Below, in pieces: positions 54,001 through 61,683 of a DNA stretch of 64,000 bases. The stretch's first letter is position 1. Each line of letters opens with the position of its first letter. The notes under the pieces were generated by a model that was not told the origin of the DNA, searched no databases, and saw only the letters and a program-made list of their open reading frames with translations. Source of the DNA: an uncultured Chitinophaga sp. GTDB taxonomy: Bacteria; Bacteroidota; Bacteroidia; Chitinophagales; Chitinophagaceae. The translations under genes and the position numbers were made by a program. The DNA lies in assembly GCF_937898475.1 (NCBI RefSeq), contig NZ_CALEJS010000042.1:1-64000 (forward strand). Reading direction: 5' to 3'.

Positions 54001-54145
54001 TAGTTCCTTTTTCAAGAACAGTGATACCGGGTAAGGGATTTCCTTCTGCGTCCCTCACAGTACCCGTGACGCCTCGTTTCTCCTGAGCTGATACCATTTG
54101 GTACGCAGATAAGAACAGGCATAAAAAGATCAGTAATCTTTTCAT
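51029..54145 (-). CDS. SusC/RagA-family TonB-linked outer-membrane transporter
   Basis: 1038 aa. Signal peptide (MKRLLIFLCLFLSAYQMVSAQ), carboxypeptidase-regulatory-like domain (about 25-100: GVTGTVRDAEGNPLPGITVLEKGTNNGAVSDGAGSFKL), TonB plug with EVVVTALGIKREKKSLGYALQEVSG and SMSVLKGPSAAALYGTRGGNGVILITTK, and a 22-strand barrel ending in FLFNLNVTF. There is no STN domain and no sigma/FecR pair beside it, so unlike the first SusC it should be regulated by other means. Forms an operon with the following SusD. Confidence 0.96.
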   Translation of the reverse strand: MKRLLIFLCLFLSAYQMVSAQEKRGVTGTVRDAEGNPLPGITVLEKGTNNGAVSDGAGSFKLQVSPDATLVLSGIGFVAQEIPVSGKTSVDARMAVDNKNLGEVVVTALGIKREKKSLGYALQEVSGESLTNARETNITNALTGKVAGLQVVRSSNGPAGSSKIVLRGFNSLTGDNQPLIVVDGVPINNTTGATNNDYWNPSKDMGNGLQDINPEDIESMSVLKGPSAAALYGTRGGNGVILITTKTGKKQNGLGITYSSQIGYSELFTTPKKQRSFAQGTEGVFDPASENSWGPQISGQNVTDWSGKQVQLQAYDNTEAYLNKGLNFKNTISFQQQVSNGTSIYTSITHLTDKGIIPGSKLDRTNLTARAVSRFGKGDRWTTDTKIQYINSRAKNRPATGNNNSNVFNTLYMLPVNLNIRDFSGATRDNGKMLWYGSSQKVNPYWSQRYDLNEDARDRFIMSGSLKYDLTSWLNAEVRAGADIYTTNYEAKLYSGSPSPANGNYSNGKQTFNETNYSALINARKDNLFGKLGGSASVGGNLMRQKNSRLDASAGELQIPNLFAINNSKNNPTIDERYSEKRINSVYGTVGLNWDAYWFVDATFRNDWSSALAPANRSFFYPSVSTSVIVTDMIDRLGGEVPAWISYGKVRASYAQAGNDMAPYQLYNTFEVSKDPNGNTVIKRKNVLFDETVKNELIKSIEVGAEIRFFNNRVGLDATWYKSNATNQLIDLPMDPLSGYTARKINAGNIQNKGYEIMLNGRVLDQPTGLTWDMTVNYSSNKNTVLELTDGITLYPLGGFDDVQIYGSAGQRYGEIWGTAYRRVEDASSPYFGKIIVDENGLPTSTSDKVRLGNQQASGLLGVTNTFQYKGISLGFQVDARFGGKIFSGSINSMQRSGTWEGTVVNGQRNEFVVDGVTYDDNTKTYTPNTTAVAPQQYWVNAIGRNNVGIVEANLYDASNVRLRNVQLGYSLPAKLLARTPIQRASIGFSCNNVWMISSHAKGIDPESVFATNTNAVGFENGSAPTFRTFLFNLNVTF

Positions 54146-54686
54146 AGATTGTTGTTTACGATTGAGAGTGAATAATGGCAGCTATTGCTGTAGAATAATG
54201 ATAGAAAAAGTAAATCCTGGTGGAAGCTAAAAACGTGGCCCAGCTCCGCCAGATTATTGGTTGACTACAAATTGTCCCTGTGTTTGTCTCTCTTGTTTTA
54301 GTTTTAACTTTTAATGAAAATCTGCCTTAATTTTTACTACCGACGTGTTTAAATCATAGTGAAATTTTTACGCATTACTGGTTGAAAAAAATTTTGCTCA
54401 ATATATATACCATAAAACGATTTAGCAAATAATGATGGACAGAAGGTAGGCTGGAGCCCAGGAAATGCAACATAAGTGTTATACCGCATAATGCCTGCAA
54501 CCGATTGAGGGATTAGAAAAGGATGAGGACCCAACAAGAACAGGTAAGCTAGATAAGAAGAATGGACGCAGGAAACTTTTCAGTCCTTTCAGGTTTATGT
54601 CAGTAAACACGACAAAAACATGCTAAAATGAATGATGCCGGCTGCAATAGCGCCGGCACCTGGAATAACAAGTCTGATGGTAACGG
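54146..54686. other. 541-bp AT-rich intergenic region
   Basis: Upstream region of the second SusC/SusD pair and downstream region of the exported-protein gene, both on the minus strand. No coding frame with support. A hairpin at 54636-54658 may end the upstream gene. I did not find a convincing -33/-7 pair for susC. Confidence 0.55.
54636..54658 (-). terminator. Possible terminator after the exported-protein gene
   Basis: tgccgg (54636-54641) pairs with ccggca (54653-54658). On the minus strand it is followed by an AT-rich but not T-pure stretch, so it is a weak candidate. Confidence 0.3.
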
Positions 54687-55805
54687 TTAAGGTTGGGGAG
54701 GTGTAGTTTTAAAGGAAACTTTTTCCACTGTAACCCCCAGTTTTTTTAATACAGATTGATCGGTTTTTACTTTCTTATCACCGGTTACCTGGTCATATAA
54801 TTTCGGGTCGCCGCTGTTAAACGCCTTGAATACTAGGCTCACGCCTTTACCGTCCATGGCTCCGCCGTCCCAGCTGTACACCATACCGCTGTTCACCCAC
54901 TCAAAGCCATTCAGGCGGAAGTTGCGGCCGTTAACTTTTACGATCTTTTCCAACGGGTCGCCCACCTTGATACCAAAGGGAGATTTCCACTTAGAGTTTT
55001 CCCTGGTAAAGGTGATCACTTTCCCTTTGTTTTCATCCAGGAAAAGCTCCATCTCGTTATCCGTATCCGGGAAAATAATGTAGCCCTGGCCCAGGTTATT
55101 ACCTTCCAGGTCATATACATCGCGGGTAACCACGTTTTCCTGGCCATATTTAGCTACCAGCTGTTCCTGGCTGGTAATGGGGAATATATTACGTACATCC
55201 CAGTCGTAAGGATCTTCTGCGGGCGCCGGCTGGGCCGGTGTTGCGGCAGTGGTGGTGGCTGTTGCGGAAGTGGTAGCTGCTGCCGTACTGGCGCCTGTGC
55301 TAATGGTATTGCCGGCAGCAGGTGCTGTGGCAGCCGGTGCGGCTTGAACAACGGGGGCTGTTGGTGTTGCGCCTATCTGTCCGGTTTTGGCCAGGGTGGC
55401 CTTTTCCTCTATCAGGTCTTTGGCTTCCCCCTTGAACTTGTTTACAGTATAGGTAGCCAGTGCAAACACGCTGTTGCTGGCGAAATTCATGGAGCGCAGG
55501 TTGGCAATCAGTTGTTGCCGGTTACAGTCGCTATACTGGTAAAGGTATTTCAATGCAGCATCCAGGGCAGCGGGGTCTTTTTTCAGCTCTACCATGGTCT
55601 TGTCTACCTCCAGGCCGCCGGCCCCGCTACGCGACATCTGGTCTGTTATAAATACCAGTATAGGATCATTCTTCAGCTGGAACCGCTCTGCCGCCTTTTC
55701 AGAAAATTCATTGATCAGCGCATCTGTGAGCTTGGTTTGCGCCTGCAATGCCTGTGGTAAAATGAGCGCGGCCAGTATCAGGATCCTTTTTATCCTCAGT
55801 TTCAT
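54687..55805 (-). CDS. Exported protein of unknown function with Ala/Thr-rich linker
   Basis: 372 aa. Sec signal MKLRIKRILILAALILPQALQAQ. An N-terminal helical domain (about 24-135: ALINEFSEKAAERFQLKNDPILVFITDQM..LDAALKYLYQYSDCNRQQLIANLRSMNFAS) is joined by a roughly 55-residue Ala/Thr/Pro linker (about 145-200) to a C-terminal beta-rich domain (about 205-372: DWDVRNIFPITSQEQLVAKYGQENVVTRDVYDLEGNNLGQGYIIFPDTDNEMELFLDENKGKVITFTRENSKWKSPFGIKVGDPLEKIVKVNG). I do not recognise either domain by name. It sits 145 bp downstream of lanB on the same strand, and nothing shown ties it to the lanthipeptide genes. Confidence 0.75.
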   Translation of the reverse strand: MKLRIKRILILAALILPQALQAQTKLTDALINEFSEKAAERFQLKNDPILVFITDQMSRSGAGGLEVDKTMVELKKDPAALDAALKYLYQYSDCNRQQLIANLRSMNFASNSVFALATYTVNKFKGEAKDLIEEKATLAKTGQIGATPTAPVVQAAPAATAPAAGNTISTGASTAAATTSATATTTAATPAQPAPAEDPYDWDVRNIFPITSQEQLVAKYGQENVVTRDVYDLEGNNLGQGYIIFPDTDNEMELFLDENKGKVITFTRENSKWKSPFGIKVGDPLEKIVKVNGRNFRLNGFEWVNSGMVYSWDGGAMDGKGVSLVFKAFNSGDPKLYDQVTGDKKVKTDQSVLKKLGVTVEKVSFKTTPPQP

Positions 55806-55949
55806 AATGTGATGGATTAGATAATAGATGAACGTACCAATGTATTAACGTTTCCGCAATTGCTAAATTATGCAATATTTCACCGCTCCGGATATATTCT
55901 TTCGTATACCCGGATGCAGGCTGCGATGGTAACAGGTTAGGCTGCCTGC

Positions 55950-58900
55950 TTATATATTAGGGAGTCCCTGGTTGCGGAGCTGTTGCTGTAGTTGTTTTTT
56001 CTGGATGGCGATCTGAGATTCGTAATACCGGCTCAGGCAATGATAGATCACCAGCTCATGTTTGCGCTGGTTAGAGAGCAGTATCCTGTTCAGGAACATG
56101 TGGATATAGCTGGATAGTTGCTCATGAACGGGCAGGCCTGCCGCCTGCAGCGCTTTTACTGTTCGCATGGAGCGTAGGGTGAAAATGGCGGTCACCTCTT
56201 CTATGCTGTTCTCTGTGTCTTGCTGCGGATCCAGGAAACTGGCAAGTTGCCGCATATGTTCCCGGTATTTATCGTTCAGCTGAGTCTGCAGGGCTTTGTC
56301 GCCGCCAAATTCCTGGAAAAAGCTTTGCTGCATCCTTTTCAGCAATGCCGCTTTGGTATTCAGCGTATAGCCCGCATCCTGCAGGAGCATGTCAATGCCC
56401 CTGGTGGCCAGCAGCCAGCGGTAATGTTCGCCTTCTTCGCCTTCCAGCAGGTCGATCGTGTCCAGTACGGCTTCACTGTCGTAGTAGAAGATATCCTCGC
56501 TTAATTCCATGGTAGCGGCGCCGTAACGCTCAATCTCCCGCTCATAGGTATCGGTTTGTACTTTATAGGCCACTCCGCTGTCCAGGTCCTGCCGGAGCGC
56601 TGTGTATAGCCTTTCCAGCACTATTTTCCAGAATCCTTTATCGCTGGCATGATGGAACCTGATCCGGATATGGTGTTCCGGATCGGCGTAGCGTAAAAAG
56701 AACCATTTGTCAATTATTCCTTCCTCAACCAGCTCCTTCGTCAGGGGCCTGATGGCGGTTTTTAATATCCTTTCAGCGCTGCTTGTGCCACAGTATACTT
56801 TTACGTACAGCCATTCGCTGCCGGTAACAAACCGTCTTTGAGGCAGCTGTGCCACACGGGCAGGAACAATGGCTGCGGGTTGTGACCTGGTCTGGGTACT
56901 TTTCAGCGGGATGATCACTTCATTGGTATAGCGGCCTCCTTCGCCTTCTACCCAGCATTGACCGTCTGTATGCAGGAACTCCTGTAATACCACCCGTTCC
57001 TTCTTTACGAGGGTAGCGCCCAGTATCTGCAAGCAGACTTCATTGTCCATATCAATGAGCAGCTCGTTATCCCCTTCTGCAATTACCAGGTGGCGCGGCA
57101 ACTGCAACTGTTCCCTTATTTTACGGAGCAGGGGAGCGTAAGAAGTGGCCGGACCTCCTTTTTTATCTTTTGTCGTTAATTCAGGGTAGTCCTTTTTTTG
57201 CAATACCCAGGTGCATTTGCTGAGAATGATCTTTCCGTAGCGTACCCTTGGTAAAAAGGGTTCATTGCCCAGGTGCTCCCAATGCCATCCGAGACCGGTG
57301 TTGAGTTGCTGAAATTGCAGGTCGCACAGGAATTTGTAGATGGGCAAGCCGCCGGCGCGGTAGTTATGTGCGGTGCTTAAACGGGGAATGACCCGCTTGT
57401 TCAGCTTTTTTGAACGGAGCATAATGGTATTATCCGGCTGTATGCTCACCATGAGGTCTGCTACCGGTAGCTGGTGTGCCGGGTCTACGCTGCCGTTGCC
57501 AAGGTATACTATCTCATACTCCCTCAGTTTGGGCCGTAGCAAGATGTTCCCGGCCCTTGCTTCGGGCAGGTGTATGATCTCGGCATAAATATGGTCAGGA
57601 TGAGTTTGTGCTTCTTCTTCCAGGCAGGCTTTTACCTTTTCTGTAAGCGTGCTATCCCCATGGCAGAACCTTCCCAGGAGGTTGGCGGCAGATGGGCCGC
57701 CGCAGGTGCTCAGTTCAAACAGGAAGTTGCCTTCATCGGCAGCTGCGGCGCTGCTGCTTAATATGCTGCCCATCAGGTACAGGCTATCGGGCAGTGCAGG
57801 GGCGTCATTTGTTTTCAGTTCGTCCAGGTCCTTACCTGTAAGCACAATTTCCCGCTGTTGCAGCCGCAGGCATTCATGCAGGCGTTTCAGCTGGAACTCA
57901 TGCAGCTTGTTCCAGGAGATGCTGTTGTTCTCCTGGCCTTTCTGGATGAAAATATCATCTATCAACGGCGTATTGTCTGCGTGGCCGCCATTGTTACCGG
58001 CATATCCTACGCCGGTTTCCGCATCCAGGGCAACGGCCAGCGGGATCTCCTGGTCTTCATACCGTTCGCGGAAAGCGCGGGAAAACTGCTGGAGGTCGCC
58101 GTTGTTATTGGACCGTGTCAGTTTCCAGAGCGGTATGAGCTCCTGTTGTATGGCATTGATCAGGGTATGGCTGATGGTATTATGCCGGGTGGCCAGGAAC
58201 AGGTCTGTCTGTACCAGGTCTTTACTGTTGGTATCTGGCAGCAGTTCTTTTACCAGTGCATGAGTTTGCAGGTATTTATCTGTGTTTGCTGCCGGATCTA
58301 ACAGCAGGCTGCGGATATTTTTCAGGGTGGCGGTCAGTTCTCCGGAATGCTCCAGGGCGTCCAGCTTCCGAATGAGGCTGTTGAAGAACTCTTCGCCGGT
58401 AACGGTCGGTTCCAGCTCACTTACCAGTATCTGGCTGTCAATCAGTTCCTGTATAAATTCTTTCGCTTCTGCTATAGTGATCTCATCATCTGTAATGCAT
58501 TGACACAGCGTGTCAATAGTGGCGCCATTACCGGCTGTATGGATGATCTTCTCAAGATAATCCGTACAGTTCACGGATGTCAGGTCATAATGCCTGAATT
58601 TGTTTTTGATGGTAAATGCGGCATACCGGTAAGTGTCGGCAACCTGGTACAATGAATTATTGGGGAAATAGATCAGCTGTTGTTGTATAGCGGGTATGCG
58701 GGTGAGCATCGCGGCCAGTTCTGCCACATAGTTCATATCGAGCCGGCAGTGCTTCTTATGCGATTCCATAGGCGATAATACGACATGGGTCGTTGCATCA
58801 AAGCGGCCGGTAGCGCATCCTGCAAAAAGCCCGTATGGCGTACAGCGCGTGCACATACGCAGCAGGTACCTGAATAGCGCAGATACCAGTTTATTTACTT

Positions 58901-59114
58901 CTTTCTCACCGCTTAGGCGGCCGTCCTGCCATTTCAACAGCTCCTGGTACAGTTCGGGCGAGGCAACGTAGATCGCTTCCAGCAGGTAAGGTTGGGTAAA
59001 GATGGTTTTAACCTTGTCATGTACTTGCGGTGCAGATATATTGTTGAATTGATCCAGGAAGTTCAGTGGTAAAAGGGGCGTTCTTATTAAGTAAAAATCT
59101 TTGGCTGCTATCAT
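55950..59114 (-). CDS. lanB: Full-length class I lanthipeptide dehydratase LanB
   Basis: 1054 aa. The N-terminal glutamylation domain begins DFYLIRTPLLPLNFLDQF and has the family signature R-C-T-P-Y-G-L-F-A-G at residues 90-99. The C-terminal SpaB_C/thiopeptide-type elimination domain (about 765-1045) starts SEWLYVKVYCGTSSAERIL and contains DKWFFLRYADPEHHIRIRFHHASDKGFW. Both halves are in one chain, as in NisB-type enzymes. It uses glutamyl-tRNA to activate Ser/Thr of the precursors and then eliminates glutamate, giving dehydroalanine and dehydrobutyrine. It is divergent from the four precursor genes over 306 bp. No truncation or frameshift is visible. Confidence 0.93.
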   Translation of the reverse strand: MIAAKDFYLIRTPLLPLNFLDQFNNISAPQVHDKVKTIFTQPYLLEAIYVASPELYQELLKWQDGRLSGEKEVNKLVSALFRYLLRMCTRCTPYGLFAGCATGRFDATTHVVLSPMESHKKHCRLDMNYVAELAAMLTRIPAIQQQLIYFPNNSLYQVADTYRYAAFTIKNKFRHYDLTSVNCTDYLEKIIHTAGNGATIDTLCQCITDDEITIAEAKEFIQELIDSQILVSELEPTVTGEEFFNSLIRKLDALEHSGELTATLKNIRSLLLDPAANTDKYLQTHALVKELLPDTNSKDLVQTDLFLATRHNTISHTLINAIQQELIPLWKLTRSNNNGDLQQFSRAFRERYEDQEIPLAVALDAETGVGYAGNNGGHADNTPLIDDIFIQKGQENNSISWNKLHEFQLKRLHECLRLQQREIVLTGKDLDELKTNDAPALPDSLYLMGSILSSSAAAADEGNFLFELSTCGGPSAANLLGRFCHGDSTLTEKVKACLEEEAQTHPDHIYAEIIHLPEARAGNILLRPKLREYEIVYLGNGSVDPAHQLPVADLMVSIQPDNTIMLRSKKLNKRVIPRLSTAHNYRAGGLPIYKFLCDLQFQQLNTGLGWHWEHLGNEPFLPRVRYGKIILSKCTWVLQKKDYPELTTKDKKGGPATSYAPLLRKIREQLQLPRHLVIAEGDNELLIDMDNEVCLQILGATLVKKERVVLQEFLHTDGQCWVEGEGGRYTNEVIIPLKSTQTRSQPAAIVPARVAQLPQRRFVTGSEWLYVKVYCGTSSAERILKTAIRPLTKELVEEGIIDKWFFLRYADPEHHIRIRFHHASDKGFWKIVLERLYTALRQDLDSGVAYKVQTDTYEREIERYGAATMELSEDIFYYDSEAVLDTIDLLEGEEGEHYRWLLATRGIDMLLQDAGYTLNTKAALLKRMQQSFFQEFGGDKALQTQLNDKYREHMRQLASFLDPQQDTENSIEEVTAIFTLRSMRTVKALQAAGLPVHEQLSSYIHMFLNRILLSNQRKHELVIYHCLSRYYESQIAIQKKQLQQQLRNQGLPNI

Positions 59115-59420
59115 GTCTCACAGGTTATTAAAAATGAAAATTAGCGTATTTGGATAATGGCATACATCCCCTTAAACAGGGATATTTTTGTCAGCAAGCG
59201 GTGATAATATAGTCCTGTAAATGTAAAAAATCCCCTTTTTACATGAGGCGCTTTACCTGTATTTTTATTTACTTTTAAGAATTGTCAGGCGTATAGCCGG
59301 AATGTAGCAACATTTATGGGGGACATCTTATATGAAGTATCTGCTGAGCAGGTACAACATATTGGGCGTCCCTTATACTTTTTATATTACTCTTATTCTC
59401 AAATCTAAACTGTCTTCATT
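59115..59420. other. 306-bp divergent control region of the lanthipeptide locus
   Basis: It must carry the promoters for lanB (minus) and the precursor operon (plus). A small stem atccc/gggat (59166-59183) and a second atcccctt (from 59230) are seen. acctgtattt (59255-59264) recurs upstream of precursor 4 and at 61625-61634. No clear TAnnTTTG box was found on either strand. Confidence 0.5.
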
Positions 59421-59564
59421 ATGAAAAAAGGAATGGAAAAAAAACTGTCCCTTGGCAAGATCAAGATCGCTAAACTGAGTAATGCTGCGCCGGAGGCTCA
59501 AAAACCCACTTACACTGGTTGCAGCCTGGCATTAAAATGCCCTCCGCCTACCGCTTTGGTATAA
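59421..59564 (+). CDS. Class I lanthipeptide precursor 1
   Basis: 47 aa. The leader has the Bacteroidota lanthipeptide motif K-L-S-L-G-K-I-K-I-A-K-L-S (residues 8-20). The core contains two Cys (34 and 40) and Thr30, Thr32, Ser35 and Thr44 as dehydration sites, in T-Y-T-G-C-S-L-A-L-K-C-P-P-P-T. First of four small genes opposite lanB and upstream of lanC. Leader and core boundary cannot be placed; there is no GG motif. Confidence 0.85.
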   Translation: MKKGMEKKLSLGKIKIAKLSNAAPEAQKPTYTGCSLALKCPPPTALV

Positions 59565-59583
59565 CCTAAAAAACTTTCATCAC

Positions 59584-59760
59584 ATGAAAAAGCAACCCTT
59601 AAAAAGACTAAGCCTTGGCAAGATAAAAATTGCCCCTCTGAGCCAGTCAATGCCTGGAATGCCGCAAGGCGAAGCGGTGATCTCTATCCCGATCACCTGT
59701 AGCGTACTTTGCCCTACAAGGCCATGCACTACCCCTCCGCCACCCGATCAGTTCAGATAA
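59584..59760 (+). CDS. Class I lanthipeptide precursor 2
   Basis: 58 aa, 19 bp after precursor 1. Leader R-L-S-L-G-K-I-K-I-A-P-L-S-Q-S (residues 8-22). The core has three Cys (39, 43, 48) in I-T-C-S-V-L-C-P-T-R-P-C-T-T followed by four Pro and a charged tail. Ser34, Thr38, Ser40, Thr45, Thr49 and Thr50 can be dehydrated. The C-x-x-x-C-x-x-R-x-C-T pattern reappears in precursor 4. Confidence 0.87.
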   Translation: MKKQPLKRLSLGKIKIAPLSQSMPGMPQGEAVISIPITCSVLCPTRPCTTPPPPDQFR

Positions 59761-59793
59761 CAACGGGAAGCTTTAACCAAAACCTGTAATCCA

Positions 59794-59958
59794 ATGAAGA
59801 AGAAAAATTTTAAGAAACTGCAGCTGGACAAAGTTAAAATTGCCAGCCTTACCAAGTCAAAACAGGGAACCCTTAACATTGATATGGCCAACTCTATTAA
59901 GTTTGCCTGTCTTAGTCAGGGCGCTCCGATATGCAGTGAAGATTCCTGCATTTTCTAA
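59794..59958 (+). CDS. Class I lanthipeptide precursor 3
   Basis: 54 aa. Leader K-L-Q-L-D-K-V-K-I-A-S-L-T-K-S (residues 8-22). The core has three Cys (39, 47, 52): F-A-C-L-S-Q-G-A-P-I-C-S-E-D-S-C-I-F, with Ser35, Ser41, Ser48 and Ser51 available. The terminal S-Q-G-A-x-I-C-S-E-D-S-C-x-F block is shared with precursor 4. A terminator follows 19 bp after the stop codon. Confidence 0.87.
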   Translation: MKKKNFKKLQLDKVKIASLTKSKQGTLNIDMANSIKFACLSQGAPICSEDSCIF

Positions 59959-59976
59959 AAGTTAAACTATGAATGG

Positions 59977-60007
59977 AAAAGTCCGTCGTGTATATGGCGG
60001 ACTTTTT
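59977..60007 (+). terminator. Intrinsic terminator between precursors 3 and 4
   Basis: Perfect 9-bp stem aaaagtccg (59977-59985) with cggactttt (59998-60006) plus a T tract. It should reduce transcription from the first three precursor genes into precursor 4 and lanC, so those need read-through or their own promoter. Confidence 0.8.
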
Positions 60008-60041
60008 ATCTTATTTTATTCACCTCTAAACCTGTATTTGT

Positions 60042-60239
60042 ATGAAAAAGCAATCAGGCCGCAAGCTCAGCCTGGGTAAGATCAAAATTGCCAGCCTGAG
60101 CCAATCCAAACAGGAAATAGTGAAAGGAAACATGGCACTTACCGCTGGTACCTGCAGCGTGCTTTGCAGCCTCCGGATCTGCACGGATAACATCAGTCAG
60201 GGGGCGGAAATATGCAGCGAAGATTCCTGCCGTTTCTGA
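60042..60239 (+). CDS. Class I lanthipeptide precursor 4, mosaic core
   Basis: 65 aa. Leader R-K-L-S-L-G-K-I-K-I-A-S-L-S-Q-S (residues 7-22). The core is long with five Cys (38, 42, 47, 58, 63). Residues 37-48 (T-C-S-V-L-C-S-L-R-I-C-T) match precursor 2, and residues 51-65 (I-S-Q-G-A-E-I-C-S-E-D-S-C-R-F) match precursor 3. It therefore looks like a fusion of two core modules, with up to five lanthionine rings possible. It lies after the terminator and immediately before lanC. Confidence 0.88.
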   Translation: MKKQSGRKLSLGKIKIASLSQSKQEIVKGNMALTAGTCSVLCSLRICTDNISQGAEICSEDSCRF

Positions 60240-60322
60240 GATTATTTGGGCGTTCGCCCTGCTACTACCGTTATGTGCACACTGATTGGTTAGCGGCAGG
60301 TAACATGGATAAGCCGTATTTT

Positions 60323-60353
60323 AGCAGCAGCACCTGGAATTTGTGTTGCTGCT
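60323..60353 (+). other. Hairpin immediately upstream of lanC
   Basis: agcagcagcac (60323-60333) pairs with gtgttgctgct (60343-60353), 11 positions with one G-U. It lies 20 bp before the lanC ATG and has no T tract. It may lower lanC translation relative to precursor 4 or mark an mRNA processing point. Confidence 0.45.
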
Positions 60354-60372
60354 ATTTAAATTTAACTACGTT

Positions 60373-61587
60373 ATGGATCAAGCAAAACAGACAGGCAAAG
60401 TATTACAGCAGATCAGCCAGGAACTTGACAGCTTTATTGAGCAGGAGCCTCATCCCGGGCTGCTGAACGGATATAGCGGTACCGCATTGTTCTACGCTTA
60501 TTATCACAATCTTACCGGTAAAAGCAAACACCTGAAGAAAGTGCATGAGGTGTTGCTGAAAAGCATACAGGCATTATCCGAACAGGAAATGATCCTTTCC
60601 CACTGCAGCGGCGTTGCAGGTATCGGCTGGTGTATACAGCACCTGATGCAGGCCGGCTTTGCCGAAGGGGATGGCATGCAGGATATTTTTGAAGAGGCAG
60701 ACAGTATCCTGGGTGATTTCATGATAACGGACCTTCGCGATAATAATTACGATTTCCTTCACCAGGGACTCGGCATAAGCCTCTACTTCCTGGAACGCCT
60801 GCCTCATCCAACAGCAGCAGCATATTTGAAAGAAGTGGTAATGCTGCTCGAAAGAACGGCAAAGGAAACCGCCAACGGTATCAGCTGGAAAGATCATTTT
60901 TCACGTACCAGCCAGGAGCTGGGTAACCAGGATTGTTTTAACCTCGGCCTGGCGCACGGAGTGCCGGCTATTATCACCATCCTGGGAATGATCTGTGAAA
61001 AAGGCATTGCAACTGAAACCGCACGAACGCTGATAGATCGCAGTGTAAACTGGCTGTTGTCCTTAAAAAACAAGCCGGAAACCGACCTTACTTCCCTGTA
61101 TCCATCGCTGGTAGACATGAACAATGAAGCGCTGCATGGTAAACAAAGCAGGCTGGGATGGTGTTACGGTGATCTGGGTATTGCCGTTACCCTCTGGAAT
61201 ACCGGTCACCGTATTCAAAACCAGCAGTACCGCCAGGCAGCATACGATATTTTTGAACATACCATTCAACACCGCGACAAAAAGAACGGCAGCGTGAACG
61301 ACGCCTGCCTGTGCCACGGCAGCGCCGGTATTGCCCAGATCTTCCGCCGTGCCGCACTGGCTACCGGCGATCCCTTGCTGGCAGAGGGGGCTGCACACTG
61401 GACACAACAAACCCTTCAGATGAATACGTGGAAAGATGGCCCCGCAGGATATAAATTTTTTAACAGCCCTACCTATGAGAACTGTTATAATCTACTGGAA
61501 GGTATTGCCGGTATCGGCCTTTCGCTGATCGCCTCGTTGGATAAAGATACCGTTCCCGCCTGGGACAGGTGTTTATTGTTGTCGTGA
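60373..61587 (+). CDS. lanC: Lanthionine synthetase LanC-like cyclase
   Basis: 404 aa from ATG 60373 (MDQAKQTGKVLQQ); a GTG 30 bp upstream lies inside the hairpin and is less likely. An alpha/alpha toroid with GLLNGYSGTALFYAYY, HCSGVAGIGWCIQHL, DFLHQGLGISLYFLE, NLGLAHGVPAIITIL, LGWCYGDLGIAVTLW, CHGSAGIAQIFRRAAL and LEGIAGIGLSLIASL. The zinc ligands C264 (WCYGD), C314 and H315 (CHG) are all present, so it should be active. It joins Cys thiols to dehydrated residues, closing lanthionine rings. It is on the same strand as the precursors, 133 bp after precursor 4. Confidence 0.95.
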   Translation: MDQAKQTGKVLQQISQELDSFIEQEPHPGLLNGYSGTALFYAYYHNLTGKSKHLKKVHEVLLKSIQALSEQEMILSHCSGVAGIGWCIQHLMQAGFAEGDGMQDIFEEADSILGDFMITDLRDNNYDFLHQGLGISLYFLERLPHPTAAAYLKEVVMLLERTAKETANGISWKDHFSRTSQELGNQDCFNLGLAHGVPAIITILGMICEKGIATETARTLIDRSVNWLLSLKNKPETDLTSLYPSLVDMNNEALHGKQSRLGWCYGDLGIAVTLWNTGHRIQNQQYRQAAYDIFEHTIQHRDKKNGSVNDACLCHGSAGIAQIFRRAALATGDPLLAEGAAHWTQQTLQMNTWKDGPAGYKFFNSPTYENCYNLLEGIAGIGLSLIASLDKDTVPAWDRCLLLS

Positions 61588-61683
61588 TTTCAACGCTTTT
61601 TATTATATTACTGTGGTAATCTAAACCTGTATTTCCAGATTAGCCCGGGTTAACTGTGCCAAAATAGTGTTTGTTGTAAATTA

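Noticed and set aside
54349..54537. 62-codon frame in the intergenic region before susC
   Set aside because: No signal, domain or start context; composition matches random AT-rich DNA.
59421..60239. Four tandem short repeats considered as a CRISPR-like or noncoding array
   Set aside because: The repeated parts are the leader codons of lanthipeptide precursors; each unit has its own ATG, conserved leader peptide and stop.
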